In this document: positions 35,528 to 44,363 of the stretch, piece after piece
How the letters are laid out: each line of letters begins with the position of its first letter
How positions within the stretch are numbered: position 1 is the first letter of the stretch
Origin: Gemmatimonadota bacterium
GTDB lineage: Bacteria; Latescibacterota; UBA2968; UBA8231
Direction: 5' to 3'
DNA length: 64,000 nt
NCBI GenBank assembly: GCA_018660835.1
Contig: JABJJN010000053.1
Location: 62,001 to 126,000 of the forward strand
Position numbers and translations under genes: made by a program
Notes under the pieces: generated by a model
Database searches by the model: none
What the model saw: the letters and a program-made list of their open reading frames with translations, nothing else
Told to the model about the DNA's origin: nothing

Positions 35528-36481
35528 TTGACAGGGGATTGGCCCGTCGCTCTGGGTATTTTGGTTGTTGGCGTCATCTGGATTCAGATCTTCGTTGACT
35601 ATCGTCGAAAACTTGGCAAGATCATGCCGACTGTTTCTCAAGTGTCGACGCGGCGCAACGAAATTACCAAAGAAATCGATGATGGGGCGACGGCACTCCA
35701 GTCGATTACTGGAAAGATGGCGTCGTCCCGCAAGGAACTCGATGATCTGGAGGAAAGGCGTATCGAGTTGCAGCTGCAACTCAATCCACTTGAAATGCTG
35801 ATGATTCCAGCCGGTCGCCTGCGAATGGGCACGAACACTCCAGGGCGCGAGGATGAGAACCCGGAACATTTAGTCAGCGTAAAAGCATACTACATCGATA
35901 AGTATGAAGTGACGAATCTGCAATACAAGGAATTCGTCCAAGTAACGGGCCATCGTTCACCAAGTCATTGGCGCAACAACACATTCCCTGATGCGCGATT
36001 GGCCGACCACCCTGTCGTCAACGTGTCCTGGGATGACGCCAAGACATACTGCGACTGGGTGTGTAAACGTCTACCCAGCGAGGCCGAGTGGGAAAGAGCG
36101 GCATTGGATGATGGTCGCAATGAGTATTCATGGCGTGGCTCATCCAACGCGGACAACGCGAATTTCGATAACCCGGACGGCAAGACGACGCCCGTCGATC
36201 GTTATCCTAATGGCAAATCGGGTCTCGGTGCCTGGGATATGTGCGGCAACGTCAGTGAATGGGTCGCTGACTGGTATGATTCCAAATACTACCAGACAAG
36301 TCCGGAGAGTGACCCCAAGGGCCCCGATGGTGGTCATCAAAAGTGTCACCGTGGTGGTGGCTACCACGAGAATCGCATGGGGGTTCGCGCCAAGAGTCGT
36401 CACATGGCCATGTCCAGCGTCTCCAATGACTACATCGGCTTCCGCTGCGCACTCGATGAGTCGCTGGAAGAAGAAGACTGA
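35528..36481 (+). CDS. Membrane-anchored FGE/SUMF1-like protein
   Basis: A 317-residue protein: N-terminal membrane segment ('VALGILVVGVIWIQIFV'), coiled coil (residues about 30-85) and an FGE-sulfatase (SUMF1) domain from about residue 90. Markers include 'YEVTNLQYKEFV', 'HPVVNVSWDDAKTYCDWV', 'RLPSEAEWERAA' and 'GNVSEWVADWY'. FGE enzymes convert a sulfatase Cys to formylglycine, but many family members are non-catalytic binding domains, and the membrane and coiled-coil front suggests the latter. The TTG at 35528 has 'ccggagga' 7 bases upstream; the nearer ATG 35521 is in another frame. Confidence 0.85.
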   Translation: MTGDWPVALGILVVGVIWIQIFVDYRRKLGKIMPTVSQVSTRRNEITKEIDDGATALQSITGKMASSRKELDDLEERRIELQLQLNPLEMLMIPAGRLRMGTNTPGREDENPEHLVSVKAYYIDKYEVTNLQYKEFVQVTGHRSPSHWRNNTFPDARLADHPVVNVSWDDAKTYCDWVCKRLPSEAEWERAALDDGRNEYSWRGSSNADNANFDNPDGKTTPVDRYPNGKSGLGAWDMCGNVSEWVADWYDSKYYQTSPESDPKGPDGGHQKCHRGGGYHENRMGVRAKSRHMAMSSVSNDYIGFRCALDESLEEED

Positions 36482-36560
36482 AAAATCCAGAGGCCCTGGT
36501 TGATGCCAGGTCGCTGATTCAGGCGTTCCATCCGATCGCTGTGTGCAATGCGCATCCAGT

Positions 36561-39500
36561 CTATTCGTAGTACCCCTGGACCCGCCGAGTGTTGTAGTCG
36601 AGGCGATAGCTGATGTGCTCGGGCGAATGCGGATAGGTTTCCTGCGGGCCGTAGGGATAACGCTTCATGCCATGAAAAGGCAAAGGCTCCACGGTCAGCG
36701 AATGAGCTGAATGGAAGTCCATGTCTTTACCGAAGCCGTCGGCATAAAACAAGAAGGATCGCTGCCAACCCTCAGGCAGCGGCCTGAACTGGTCGGCATC
36801 GACGCTCAGTGTCAGTTCATCTCCGTGAAACATGATGACATAGCGATCGTCCACGCGCTGAAGCAGTGGGGAGACTTCACCGAAGCCTGTAAAGTCGCCG
36901 CCATGCGTGCCCCATGGGGCTTGTGTCGTGAGCTGGTCGTAGTCGTAGCGGAAGGCAAAGGTGCCGTGAATTGACTCATGCACGGGGTAGCCACGCCAAT
37001 GCAGGTCAGCCGCGGAGAATGAGCTCCGCTGTTGTTCGACGGTACCGACAGAATTGCCAATCTGGAACTGATCCCAGTAGATGGACATCGAGGTTGTCAC
37101 ACGCAGACGAACGTGTTCAAGTTGTTCACCAAGTCTGCCACTCAGGTCAAAGACCATGTCTTTTGGCAGGCCTGCCGGGGTGCCCATATCATCGCTGAGC
37201 AATCTCCAGACACCGTCAGCATCGGCAACCTCAAGTCGTGGGGGCATCAAGTCAAGTTGGCGCTGCGCTGCCGCCCAGTTGCTGGTGGAGTGCGCATAGT
37301 CGACCCAGCCGTGGGCCACCAGCACTGGATGAGCCCAGTTACTCAGATCGCCGAAATCGAGTTCAAGGCTATATGGTTCGGCGTAGCCATGAATCGGGCG
37401 ATGTCCAAAGTCCGTATACCAGACGTCATCGACAGCGAGCAGGGAGGCCGTCACGTCTCGGTCTGCATGATCGACAACGCGGTGTGCCGGGCGCAGGTCA
37501 GCCAACGCGTATGGATGGTTCTCTGGGTAGGGGGGGGATGACTGCAGGCGCTCATTTGGGTAAAGCCTTGTTCCTGGGGGATGATCAACGGCGATCAGTT
37601 CGGCCGCGTCGAGATAGAGGATCTCCTCCAGTTGGTTACCTACCTGAAATTCGTATCGTCCTTGTCGAGGAGCCAGGTGGGGGATGGCGACATACTCGTC
37701 GGTATCTGGCGTGTAGTATTGTCCGGGTTCGGTTAAGTAGCCGATGATGGCACCGCCGAGGAAATCAGATACAAAACGATAGCGACTACCATCCCATGCA
37801 TAGAGAATCGGGCAGGAGGTTCCCTTGCGGTTCAATTCCTTGAAGCGAAGGGTTTGATCGCCGCCGCGGGCCAACTCCGACTGGCGAACGCCACTGGGCC
37901 ACAGAATACGAATGAATTCCACCGAATCCGCTTCGCCCATGCCGACATGTAGCACTCGGGAGTCGCCGCCGCCACCACGCAGCTCGCGTTTCTGTAGGCC
38001 CGTCTTCGTATGTACCTCGACTTTGGCCCCATAGCCATCGCCAACACTGTTAAGTCCTTCAAGTCCGATGCGGACCCAATGCCCAGTGCCCTGAGTCTGA
38101 TTCAGGTGGATCGAATGCCCGGTCACCACATCTATGCGGCCGTCAGTGTTCAGGTCTTCTGCGAAGATATGTGATCCCGGCTCTCCCCGGCCCTCACCTT
38201 GGAGTTGCAAAAGCCCCTGGACTGACAATGCGACCTGGAGTCCTTGCGCACCGGCAAGGACGAGGTCCAGATCACCGTCATTGTCCAGATCTGCGGTAGT
38301 CATCGCCGTGACCTGGCCGACAGGAAGCCTCTGAACGACGGTATAGCGTTTGCCTGCGTCGTTGCTCGACACGTATAACGTGTCGGCAGATCGGGTGATC
38401 AGGTCCAGATATCCATCAGGGCGGATATCTGCGACAGCAAGATCCCGGATCGCCCCGGGCATCTGTTCTGAAAGACGGTCGGCGCCGACGTCACTCAGCG
38501 TACCATCGCGATTGTTGGTGAACACGGCCATCGTTGCCCCCGCAGCGATGAGATCGACATCTCGGTCGTTGTCGCTGTCTGTGAAGATGGCACTTGTTGG
38601 CGCCGCCAGACTGGGTGCCAACGCGGTCTCGGTCATGTCGACGAAGGCGCCCGCCCCGTCGCTCGACGCCAGCAGTAGATGTGCGCCAAAGCTCAGCAGG
38701 TCGTGATCTCCATCATGGTCAATGTCCCCGAAGGCGTGAGCGACACCATCCAGATCGAGATTCTCCACGCTGAAGGTGCCGTCCTGTTGTCTGAGCAGTC
38801 GAGCAGACGGAATCGATACGACCAGGTCCGTATCGCCGTCATCGTCGACGTCACCAATCAGAGGCGCGCAGGTCGAGGCAGTACCAGCCGGCCACTGCCA
38901 TGCATCACTCGGTTGCCAGGCACCGTCTGTGAAGGTGACCAACCTCAGAGCACCTGTCTCATCTACGCCAAGCAGTTCGCTTTGGCCATCCTGGTCGATG
39001 TCGACGCTGGACTGGATCGTGTGAAGCGATTGAATCTGTAGGGCGTCCGCAAATTCGATAGGAGCCGATCGATCGTCCCGACGGGGGCCAGAGGTGCCCT
39101 CTGCTTGTGCTTCCGCGTACTTCCCCTGGCCCTGATACGTGGTGCTGACACCCTCAAAGCCCGCCCGTGACAGGCGATCAAAGACGGTTAGTGCCTCGCG
39201 CCACTGGTCGATACGCTGGAGCTGGCGCAATTCGTGGGCGCGGGCGTAGTGAGCAGATAAGAAATTGGGGTCCAGTTCGATCGCTCGCCCATAAGCGCGC
39301 AACGACTCATCTGCACGGCCGAGTTTGGAAAGTGTTCGGCCCAGGTAATACTGCACGAGGGGGTCCTCTCCATCCGCGTCGGCCACTGTGGAGAAGGCAT
39401 CCAGCGCCCGCTCGTAGTTTCCCCCTAGAGCATGGTCGATCAACCCCAGCGTGTAATTCGCGTGCAAATGCTGCGGCGCGAGTCGCAGACACGTCAGCAA

Positions 39501-39782
39501 TTGGGCTCGGGCGCTGTCAAACTTCCCAAGACTATAGAGTGCGATACCGAGATTGGCGTGGGCCGTGGCGAACTCGGCGTCGATGGTCAGTGCCTGCTCG
39601 AATTCGGCTCGCCCACGTGTATAGTTGTGCTGGTCCATATACACGGCGCCCTGGCTGTTGTGCCACCGCGATTGCACCTGTTCAGAGGTCAGCGGGTCTT
39701 CGTCGGCGGGTGTACAAGCCATCAATGCCAGGCAGATTGCTAGAGTAAACCCGACCATCTTCTTGACGCTGATTTTTGCCAC
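36561..39782 (-). CDS. Large TPR + FG-GAP/UnbV lipoprotein
   Basis: A 1073-residue lipoprotein ('LAICLALMAC' lipobox). TPR repeats come first (about 25-200: 'ANLGIALYSLGKFDSARAQL'). A FG-GAP/VCBS propeller follows (about 250-570: 'DVDDDGDTDLVVSI', 'DLDNDGDLDLVLAG'), then an ASPIC/UnbV module near 590-650 ('RELRGGGGDSRVLHVGMG'), and a long C-terminal part with no family I know. It is probably on the outer membrane surface. GTG 39782 gives a basic n-region and is preferred over ATG 39758. The ORF-track start at 40154 is rejected because the tRNA lies there. Confidence 0.85.
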   Translation of the reverse strand: MAKISVKKMVGFTLAICLALMACTPADEDPLTSEQVQSRWHNSQGAVYMDQHNYTRGRAEFEQALTIDAEFATAHANLGIALYSLGKFDSARAQLLTCLRLAPQHLHANYTLGLIDHALGGNYERALDAFSTVADADGEDPLVQYYLGRTLSKLGRADESLRAYGRAIELDPNFLSAHYARAHELRQLQRIDQWREALTVFDRLSRAGFEGVSTTYQGQGKYAEAQAEGTSGPRRDDRSAPIEFADALQIQSLHTIQSSVDIDQDGQSELLGVDETGALRLVTFTDGAWQPSDAWQWPAGTASTCAPLIGDVDDDGDTDLVVSIPSARLLRQQDGTFSVENLDLDGVAHAFGDIDHDGDHDLLSFGAHLLLASSDGAGAFVDMTETALAPSLAAPTSAIFTDSDNDRDVDLIAAGATMAVFTNNRDGTLSDVGADRLSEQMPGAIRDLAVADIRPDGYLDLITRSADTLYVSSNDAGKRYTVVQRLPVGQVTAMTTADLDNDGDLDLVLAGAQGLQVALSVQGLLQLQGEGRGEPGSHIFAEDLNTDGRIDVVTGHSIHLNQTQGTGHWVRIGLEGLNSVGDGYGAKVEVHTKTGLQKRELRGGGGDSRVLHVGMGEADSVEFIRILWPSGVRQSELARGGDQTLRFKELNRKGTSCPILYAWDGSRYRFVSDFLGGAIIGYLTEPGQYYTPDTDEYVAIPHLAPRQGRYEFQVGNQLEEILYLDAAELIAVDHPPGTRLYPNERLQSSPPYPENHPYALADLRPAHRVVDHADRDVTASLLAVDDVWYTDFGHRPIHGYAEPYSLELDFGDLSNWAHPVLVAHGWVDYAHSTSNWAAAQRQLDLMPPRLEVADADGVWRLLSDDMGTPAGLPKDMVFDLSGRLGEQLEHVRLRVTTSMSIYWDQFQIGNSVGTVEQQRSSFSAADLHWRGYPVHESIHGTFAFRYDYDQLTTQAPWGTHGGDFTGFGEVSPLLQRVDDRYVIMFHGDELTLSVDADQFRPLPEGWQRSFLFYADGFGKDMDFHSAHSLTVEPLPFHGMKRYPYGPQETYPHSPEHISYRLDYNTRRVQGYYE

Positions 39783-39791
39783 CTTTATATT
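39763..39791 (+). promoter_or_regulatory. Strong promoter of tRNA-Gly
   Basis: 'TTGACG', 17 bases, then 'TATATT' is 10 of 12 to consensus with ideal spacing. The tRNA starts 16 bases past the -10 box. The promoter overlaps the first codons of the lipoprotein gene on the opposite strand. Confidence 0.72.
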
Positions 39792-39806
39792 TCCTCTCTG
39801 TTGCAA

Positions 39807-39882
39807 GCGGGAGTAGCTCAGTTGGTAGAGCCCCACGTTGCCAACGTGGTTGTCGCGAGTTCGAGTCTCGTCTCCCGCTCCA
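39807..39882 (+). tRNA. tRNA-Gly (anticodon GCC)
   Basis: A complete cloverleaf including an encoded CCA: acceptor 'gcgggag'/'ctcccgc', D arm 'gctcagttggtagagc', anticodon stem 'ccacg'/'cgtgg' with loop 'ttgccaa' giving GCC, T arm 'gcgag-ttcgagt-ctcgt', discriminator T. It reads GGC and GGT glycine codons. The only tRNA seen in the window. Confidence 0.97.
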
Positions 39883-39912
39883 ATTTTCTTGTAAAGATCA
39901 CGTTTAAAAATT

Positions 39913-39946
39913 AACGGCCCGTCGGTGACGACGGGCCGTTTTTTTT
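39913..39946 (+). terminator. Rho-independent terminator after tRNA-Gly
   Basis: Perfect 12-bp stem 'aacggcccgtcg'/'cgacgggccgtt' with a 4-base loop and a T8 run. In the minus direction the stem is followed by an A/T-rich tract, so it may also end the RND gene transcript. Confidence 0.92.
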
Positions 39947-40008
39947 GTCGCATGTGAGTATCGTGACGGGCAGACAGTTTCCCACTGCAGCAGAGATCGA
40001 CGATGGAT

Positions 40009-42327
40009 CTAGTCTGAACGACCCTCGAGTAGCTGCAAAAGGGCCGGTAGGAGAGTGACTGCTGTGATGAAGGCGCAACCCAGCCCAAGAAGAGATACGG
40101 TGCCGATCCAGTAGAGGGCTGGATGGTGTGCGGGCACAAGCCCGGCAAATCCAACCATCGTCGTCAGCGTCGTGGCCATTAGAGCCACGCCCGTCGTACG
40201 TAACACGAGACGTAAGGAACCTGGTCCAGCCTCGCGGTAGCGATGGAAGATGTGGACCGCATTGTCTATGCCCATCCCGATGACGGTGGGGAAGGCGACC
40301 ATGTTGTAGATATTGATGCGGAAGTCGAGCACATACATCAGCCCTGTGACCCAGGCGAGGCCCGTGAGCAACGGCGTCAGAACCAATGCGGCACTCAGGA
40401 CACTGCCAAGGTCGATGACGAGGACGATGCTGACGACCAAAAGGGTGACGATCACGGCGATCACCGCGTCATCCAGCATCAACTCGAGCATCTCCGCAAA
40501 GATGATATGGGGGCTCGACGCATAGAACGTACCCAGGTCTGTCTCGATCACCTTCACCTCGCGAGCGAAATTGATCGAATTGCGACCATCACGGAGAGGC
40601 ACAGAGGCATTGATCTGGACGAAGTTGAGGATCTCACCCTCTTTGCTCGAGAAACTCTTCGTCATGTCCTCGGGCAAGTCAGTCAGTTCCAGGATTCTCA
40701 CATCAAGATACTGGCGCAGCGAGTCGACACGCGTGCGGTCGTTCTCATCAAGCAAATCGAGATTGGCGTCGATCATCTGCCGTAAATCAGCGATCAAAGT
40801 GAGCTTCTGTTCCTGGTCGGCGGGGAGGAAGGAGTAGACGCTCTTCACTGACAACACCGTGGAGCTATCACCCCGCTCTGCCTGAATCCTCTTCACCTCC
40901 GCAACGACGGCCAAGGCCTCAGCGCGGCTCTCCGTCAGCACAATGGCGGGCGAGCGCGTCTCCTTCAACTTATCGGGCAGACTCGCCTGCGGCCCCGTTT
41001 GGACCACTTCGGGCTTAAGCTTCTTGAAGTCATACTCAAAGCTCAGATCGTTGACGTGGTAGAGGGAGAACGCAGTCGCCAATATGCCAAGCAGCAAAGT
41101 CAAATGGGGGATTGGATAACGCCCCCGGCGAATCAGGTGTTCGGGAACACTCGCCTGCTGCAACCGCACGAGACCAAACCGTTCGGCAAGGACGATGAAG
41201 GCAGGGCAAACGACGACCATCGCCACCAATGAAAACAAGATTCCTGTACCAACGATGAAGCCGAACTCGCTGAATCCTTTGAAATCAGAGAACAGGAGAG
41301 AGAAAAAGGCGACCGCCGTCGTCAGGGCTGTCGTTGTCAGCGCGCTGCCCGTGTGGCACACCGTCTCAATGAGAGCCTGCTCGATATCCAGTCCGCGTCT
41401 GCGTGCCTCGCGATAACGGGCGAAAATGTGAATCCCAAAGTCGATACCCAAGCCAAAGAGGATGGCGAAGAGGCAGACCGTAATCTGGTTCAGATTGCCG
41501 ATGACGAGATACGTGACGCCAAAGGTCCACGACAGACTCATCAGCAAAGGGAAGACGATGAACAGCGGCGAAAGCAGTCTGCGGAAGTACAGGCTGATCA
41601 GCACCAGCACGCCGAGAAAGGCATACATCGCCGTCGACTTCAGATCCTGCAACACGATCGTGTACTGGGTCGAGGCGTTCTTGAAGCTGCCCTTGTACGT
41701 TACCTCGAGGGACGGATGATAACGCTGGGCGTCGAGGGATTCGATCGTTCGATCGAGGAGTGCCAGCAGGCGCTTGGTAAACTTCACATCCGTAATGACG
41801 CCGGTCGGATATAACCGGAGGATGACACCGTTGCCCTCCTCCGTCAGGTAGTAGTTGCGGTCATAACCGCTGAGTTCGTAGTGCTCATATTTCGCTTCGA
41901 TGTCGCTGACATCGAGAGGATCTTCCTCGTCCTCCTCGAATCCCATATAGAAGGGATTTTTCTTCAGCGTCTCCAGTTCGATTTTGTCGGCGACACGACC
42001 ATGTAAATCGCTCAGATCATCCAGATCCATATAGAGGAGTCGATTGTGGCTGAGAAACTCCATCTCTGCCGTACGACCCCGAATGACTGAATTGATCAGC
42101 GGGCTGCCCTCGAGAGAGTCGGCGAGGGCATGTATGAAATCGACGCAAGCAGAGAGTTCTTCACCGTTGACGATCACCATCAGTGGGCCGATGCCACCAA
42201 CGCGCTCCTTGATCCGATTCAGTTCACTGACGCTGATGTAGTCGTCAGGTAGAAGATTTGCCGAATCGGCCTTGATCTTGAGTTGTGCAGCGAAGGAACC
42301 GGCCACGAGAGACAGCACCAAAGACAC
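40009..42327 (-). CDS. RND/MMPL-family exporter (HpnN-like)
   Basis: A 772-residue RND-superfamily inner-membrane protein. Two repeated halves each have a periplasmic loop followed by five or six membrane segments; the MMPL pattern is in 'LFGLGIDFGIHIFARYREA' near 290 and 'VIGMGIDNAVHIFHRYREA' near 695. Relatives of this size such as HpnN move lipids such as hopanoids to the outer membrane. Here it follows an MlaC-like gene in a lipid cluster. The GTG at 42327 falls inside membrane segment 1: in-frame codons upstream continue the expected basic and hydrophobic N-terminus to 42432, but hold no ATG, GTG or TTG. A rarer start is possible. Confidence 0.85.
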   Translation of the reverse strand: MSLVLSLVAGSFAAQLKIKADSANLLPDDYISVSELNRIKERVGGIGPLMVIVNGEELSACVDFIHALADSLEGSPLINSVIRGRTAEMEFLSHNRLLYMDLDDLSDLHGRVADKIELETLKKNPFYMGFEEDEEDPLDVSDIEAKYEHYELSGYDRNYYLTEEGNGVILRLYPTGVITDVKFTKRLLALLDRTIESLDAQRYHPSLEVTYKGSFKNASTQYTIVLQDLKSTAMYAFLGVLVLISLYFRRLLSPLFIVFPLLMSLSWTFGVTYLVIGNLNQITVCLFAILFGLGIDFGIHIFARYREARRRGLDIEQALIETVCHTGSALTTTALTTAVAFFSLLFSDFKGFSEFGFIVGTGILFSLVAMVVVCPAFIVLAERFGLVRLQQASVPEHLIRRGRYPIPHLTLLLGILATAFSLYHVNDLSFEYDFKKLKPEVVQTGPQASLPDKLKETRSPAIVLTESRAEALAVVAEVKRIQAERGDSSTVLSVKSVYSFLPADQEQKLTLIADLRQMIDANLDLLDENDRTRVDSLRQYLDVRILELTDLPEDMTKSFSSKEGEILNFVQINASVPLRDGRNSINFAREVKVIETDLGTFYASSPHIIFAEMLELMLDDAVIAVIVTLLVVSIVLVIDLGSVLSAALVLTPLLTGLAWVTGLMYVLDFRINIYNMVAFPTVIGMGIDNAVHIFHRYREAGPGSLRLVLRTTGVALMATTLTTMVGFAGLVPAHHPALYWIGTVSLLGLGCAFITAVTLLPALLQLLEGRSD

Positions 42328-42406
42328 CAGAAGAATGCTGATGTGGTGATGATAGACGTAGTGAACGATTCGTTCGTATGTGCGCCTGGAAGCTCTGATG
42401 GAGGGT

Positions 42407-43051
42407 CTACCGATCGTCCTGCTGAAGCTGCGTCAATTGCACACGCAGTCTCTCAAGCAATTTTTCGAAGGAATGCCTGGCGATGTAGCGCCCGTACGTG
42501 CGACGATTGCCGTCAACGGTGCTGGCGCCATCGATGGACAGATCGAAGATCCGCCAGTCCTGGCTCTGGGGCTGATGCATTGCATAGACGATCTGCTTCG
42601 TCTCTCGTTTCATCGGCACTTGTGCCTCAACTCGTGCCCGTCCGCTAGCGTCGATCGCCTCGGCGACATAGCTGATGTCACCCTCGCGGTAGTACTGGAC
42701 GAAAATGTCGAAATTGCGGCGTTCGATAATCCCGCGATAGACACTGACGAAATCGCGGCGCTCATCCACCGTTCTGCCATCCCAATGCTCGCCGAGGGAC
42801 AGGCGACTCAATTCCTCAAAGTCAAAGGCACCATTGATCAGATTGCGGACACGCGCATTGTCGGCCGCAGACAGTGTGTCCGACCCTTCACTTCTGACGA
42901 TCTGTTGGACCTTTGTGTCCAGCGCTCGCAGGAACGACGTGGGCGCCGGCACGGTATCGCTCTCGGCAGTTTCTGCATGGGTACTACGTGCTGAGGTCAG
43001 CAACAGCGCATTGATGGCGAGAACATAGACGAACAATACACGACGATTCAT
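42407..43051 (-). CDS. MlaC-like periplasmic phospholipid-binding protein
   Basis: A 214-residue protein with a signal peptide ('LFVYVLAINALLLTSARSTHA') and the MlaC/Ttg2D fold pattern ('ARVRNLINGAFDFEELSRLSLG', 'FVSVYRGIIER', 'IVYAMHQPQSQDWRIFDLSIDG'). MlaC shuttles phospholipids across the periplasm; HpnM is a hopanoid-linked relative. ATG 43051 begins one base past the stop of the DUF3047 gene, and the RND gene follows. No MlaD, MlaE or MlaF is adjacent, so it probably serves the RND exporter rather than an Mla complex. Confidence 0.9.
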   Translation of the reverse strand: MNRRVLFVYVLAINALLLTSARSTHAETAESDTVPAPTSFLRALDTKVQQIVRSEGSDTLSAADNARVRNLINGAFDFEELSRLSLGEHWDGRTVDERRDFVSVYRGIIERRNFDIFVQYYREGDISYVAEAIDASGRARVEAQVPMKRETKQIVYAMHQPQSQDWRIFDLSIDGASTVDGNRRTYGRYIARHSFEKLLERLRVQLTQLQQDDR

Positions 43052-43052
43052 T

Positions 43053-44363
43053 TTAGCCTTCTTCCGCAGGTGTGATGCGGCTTGGACCACCCTCGCCAAC
43101 GGTGGGTTCCCGCAGGTCGCCACAGTAGTCGGTGATCTGGCCACGATCGCGTGCTTCTCGTGACCACACGCGGATGTCAGCGTAGTATGCTTCGGCATAG
43201 GAGTCGGTGGAATTGGCATCTGTGAGCAGCCCAATGCCGAGCGTTCGATCCTTCGGCTCACTGCCAAAGACTCTCTGGTAGTTTTCAACGACGTCCGCCA
43301 TCTCGAATACCCATTGGCCCTTGTGTTCATCACCGCTTTCCAGAACGAAGAAATAGGGTCGGGCAATCATGTCACGTCGATCTACGGTACCCTCTGGCAG
43401 TGTTGTGCTCCACACGTATTTGATCTGCCGCGGCAGACCCAGCCAATTCTGACTATAGATGACGTAGATCCCGGCAGCACTGTCGTTTGTGTGGCTGAAA
43501 CGCTCGTCCCCGCCTGGAGGCAGGGCATCTGCTCGCCAACACCAGGTCATGATGGGGTGCTGTTGGGGATTCCAATGCGACCACTTCAACAGAATCACAG
43601 AGGCGCCCGTGTCCTGAGCAGCTAGATAGCGCTTGTTCGCGGACTCGCGCACGTGGTAGAGCTTGGCTTTGCGATCATCGCGCTTGCGACGCCAACCCCA
43701 GCCCTCTGGCAGTAGGCCTGGGGTCGATCTTGAGAAATCCTCGATGACGACATCTTCGCGTCCCTTCATACGTGCCTTCAATACGGCGAGGGAGTGATCT
43801 CCGTCTACAATGTCGGCGGCCAGTTCACGGTAGTACCTGCTCAGAAGGCCTGACACTCCATCTACGTCGGATACGGCCCATCGGCCCTCTCGCAGTCGAA
43901 GGTGGAGGGTGATGGACTGTGCCCCGTCCGAGATGGTGACTTTGCCGGCTTTCTTCTCAAAGTCTGAGTGCGTCAGCGTCCAGGGGGAGTCTCTCTTGCT
44001 GAGCCAGCGGGTGATGTCCTCCACGAGTCGAGTCTCGATGGCCTCATGCAATTGCTCCCGATGACGTCCCACCAGGTGCAGCAACTCCTCGGGAGCGAGG
44101 AATTGTTCGTAATCCTCCAGACTGCGCTCGATGTAGTCGCCATAGGCGCGATCTGAGAAGCTCTCAATGTCGGCGAGTCTGGCGACCATTTCTGTCGCCA
44201 GTGTGTTGGGAGCAGACAGTGGCCGCGCACCATTGAGGTATTCGAGTTGCTCGACAAACCAGGCGTGGCCATCGGCGCGAGCAGAGAAAACGGCGGATGC
44301 CGATATCACCAGGATGCTGAATACACCGAAGCAGCCACGCACAGTTGTTGTGGTGGACCTCAT
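43053..44363 (-). CDS. MlaC-like domain fused to DUF3047
   Basis: A 436-residue exported protein (signal peptide 'GVFSILVISASAVFSARA'). Residues about 50-195 show the MlaC helix pattern ('IESFSDRAYGDYIERSLED', 'LLHLVGRHREQLHEAIE'). Residues about 215-420 are a DUF3047 domain ('TWCWRADALPPGGDERF', 'AGIYVIYSQNW', 'LGIGLLTDAN'). DUF3047 is a beta-rich family of unknown function. Joining it to a lipid-binding domain, next to a stand-alone MlaC, suggests a second periplasmic lipid carrier. Its start overlaps the TolC gene stop by 4 bases. Confidence 0.75.
   Translation of the reverse strand: MRSTTTTVRGCFGVFSILVISASAVFSARADGHAWFVEQLEYLNGARPLSAPNTLATEMVARLADIESFSDRAYGDYIERSLEDYEQFLAPEELLHLVGRHREQLHEAIETRLVEDITRWLSKRDSPWTLTHSDFEKKAGKVTISDGAQSITLHLRLREGRWAVSDVDGVSGLLSRYYRELAADIVDGDHSLAVLKARMKGREDVVIEDFSRSTPGLLPEGWGWRRKRDDRKAKLYHVRESANKRYLAAQDTGASVILLKWSHWNPQQHPIMTWCWRADALPPGGDERFSHTNDSAAGIYVIYSQNWLGLPRQIKYVWSTTLPEGTVDRRDMIARPYFFVLESGDEHKGQWVFEMADVVENYQRVFGSEPKDRTLGIGLLTDANSTDSYAEAYYADIRVWSREARDRGQITDYCGDLREPTVGEGGPSRITPAEEG

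Noticed and set aside
34509-35531. 340-residue plus-strand ORF opposite the PBP gene
   Set aside because: It is wholly antisense to a well-supported PBP1A gene, has no family motif and has the irregular composition of a shadow frame.
37530-37537. G8 run in the TPR/UnbV lipoprotein gene
   Set aside because: The reading frame continues cleanly through it and it lies deep in the gene, so there is no positive sign of a switch.
39783-40154. N-terminal extension of the 1197-residue ORF
   Set aside because: It runs through tRNA-Gly and its terminator; a lipoprotein signal peptide begins at GTG 39782.
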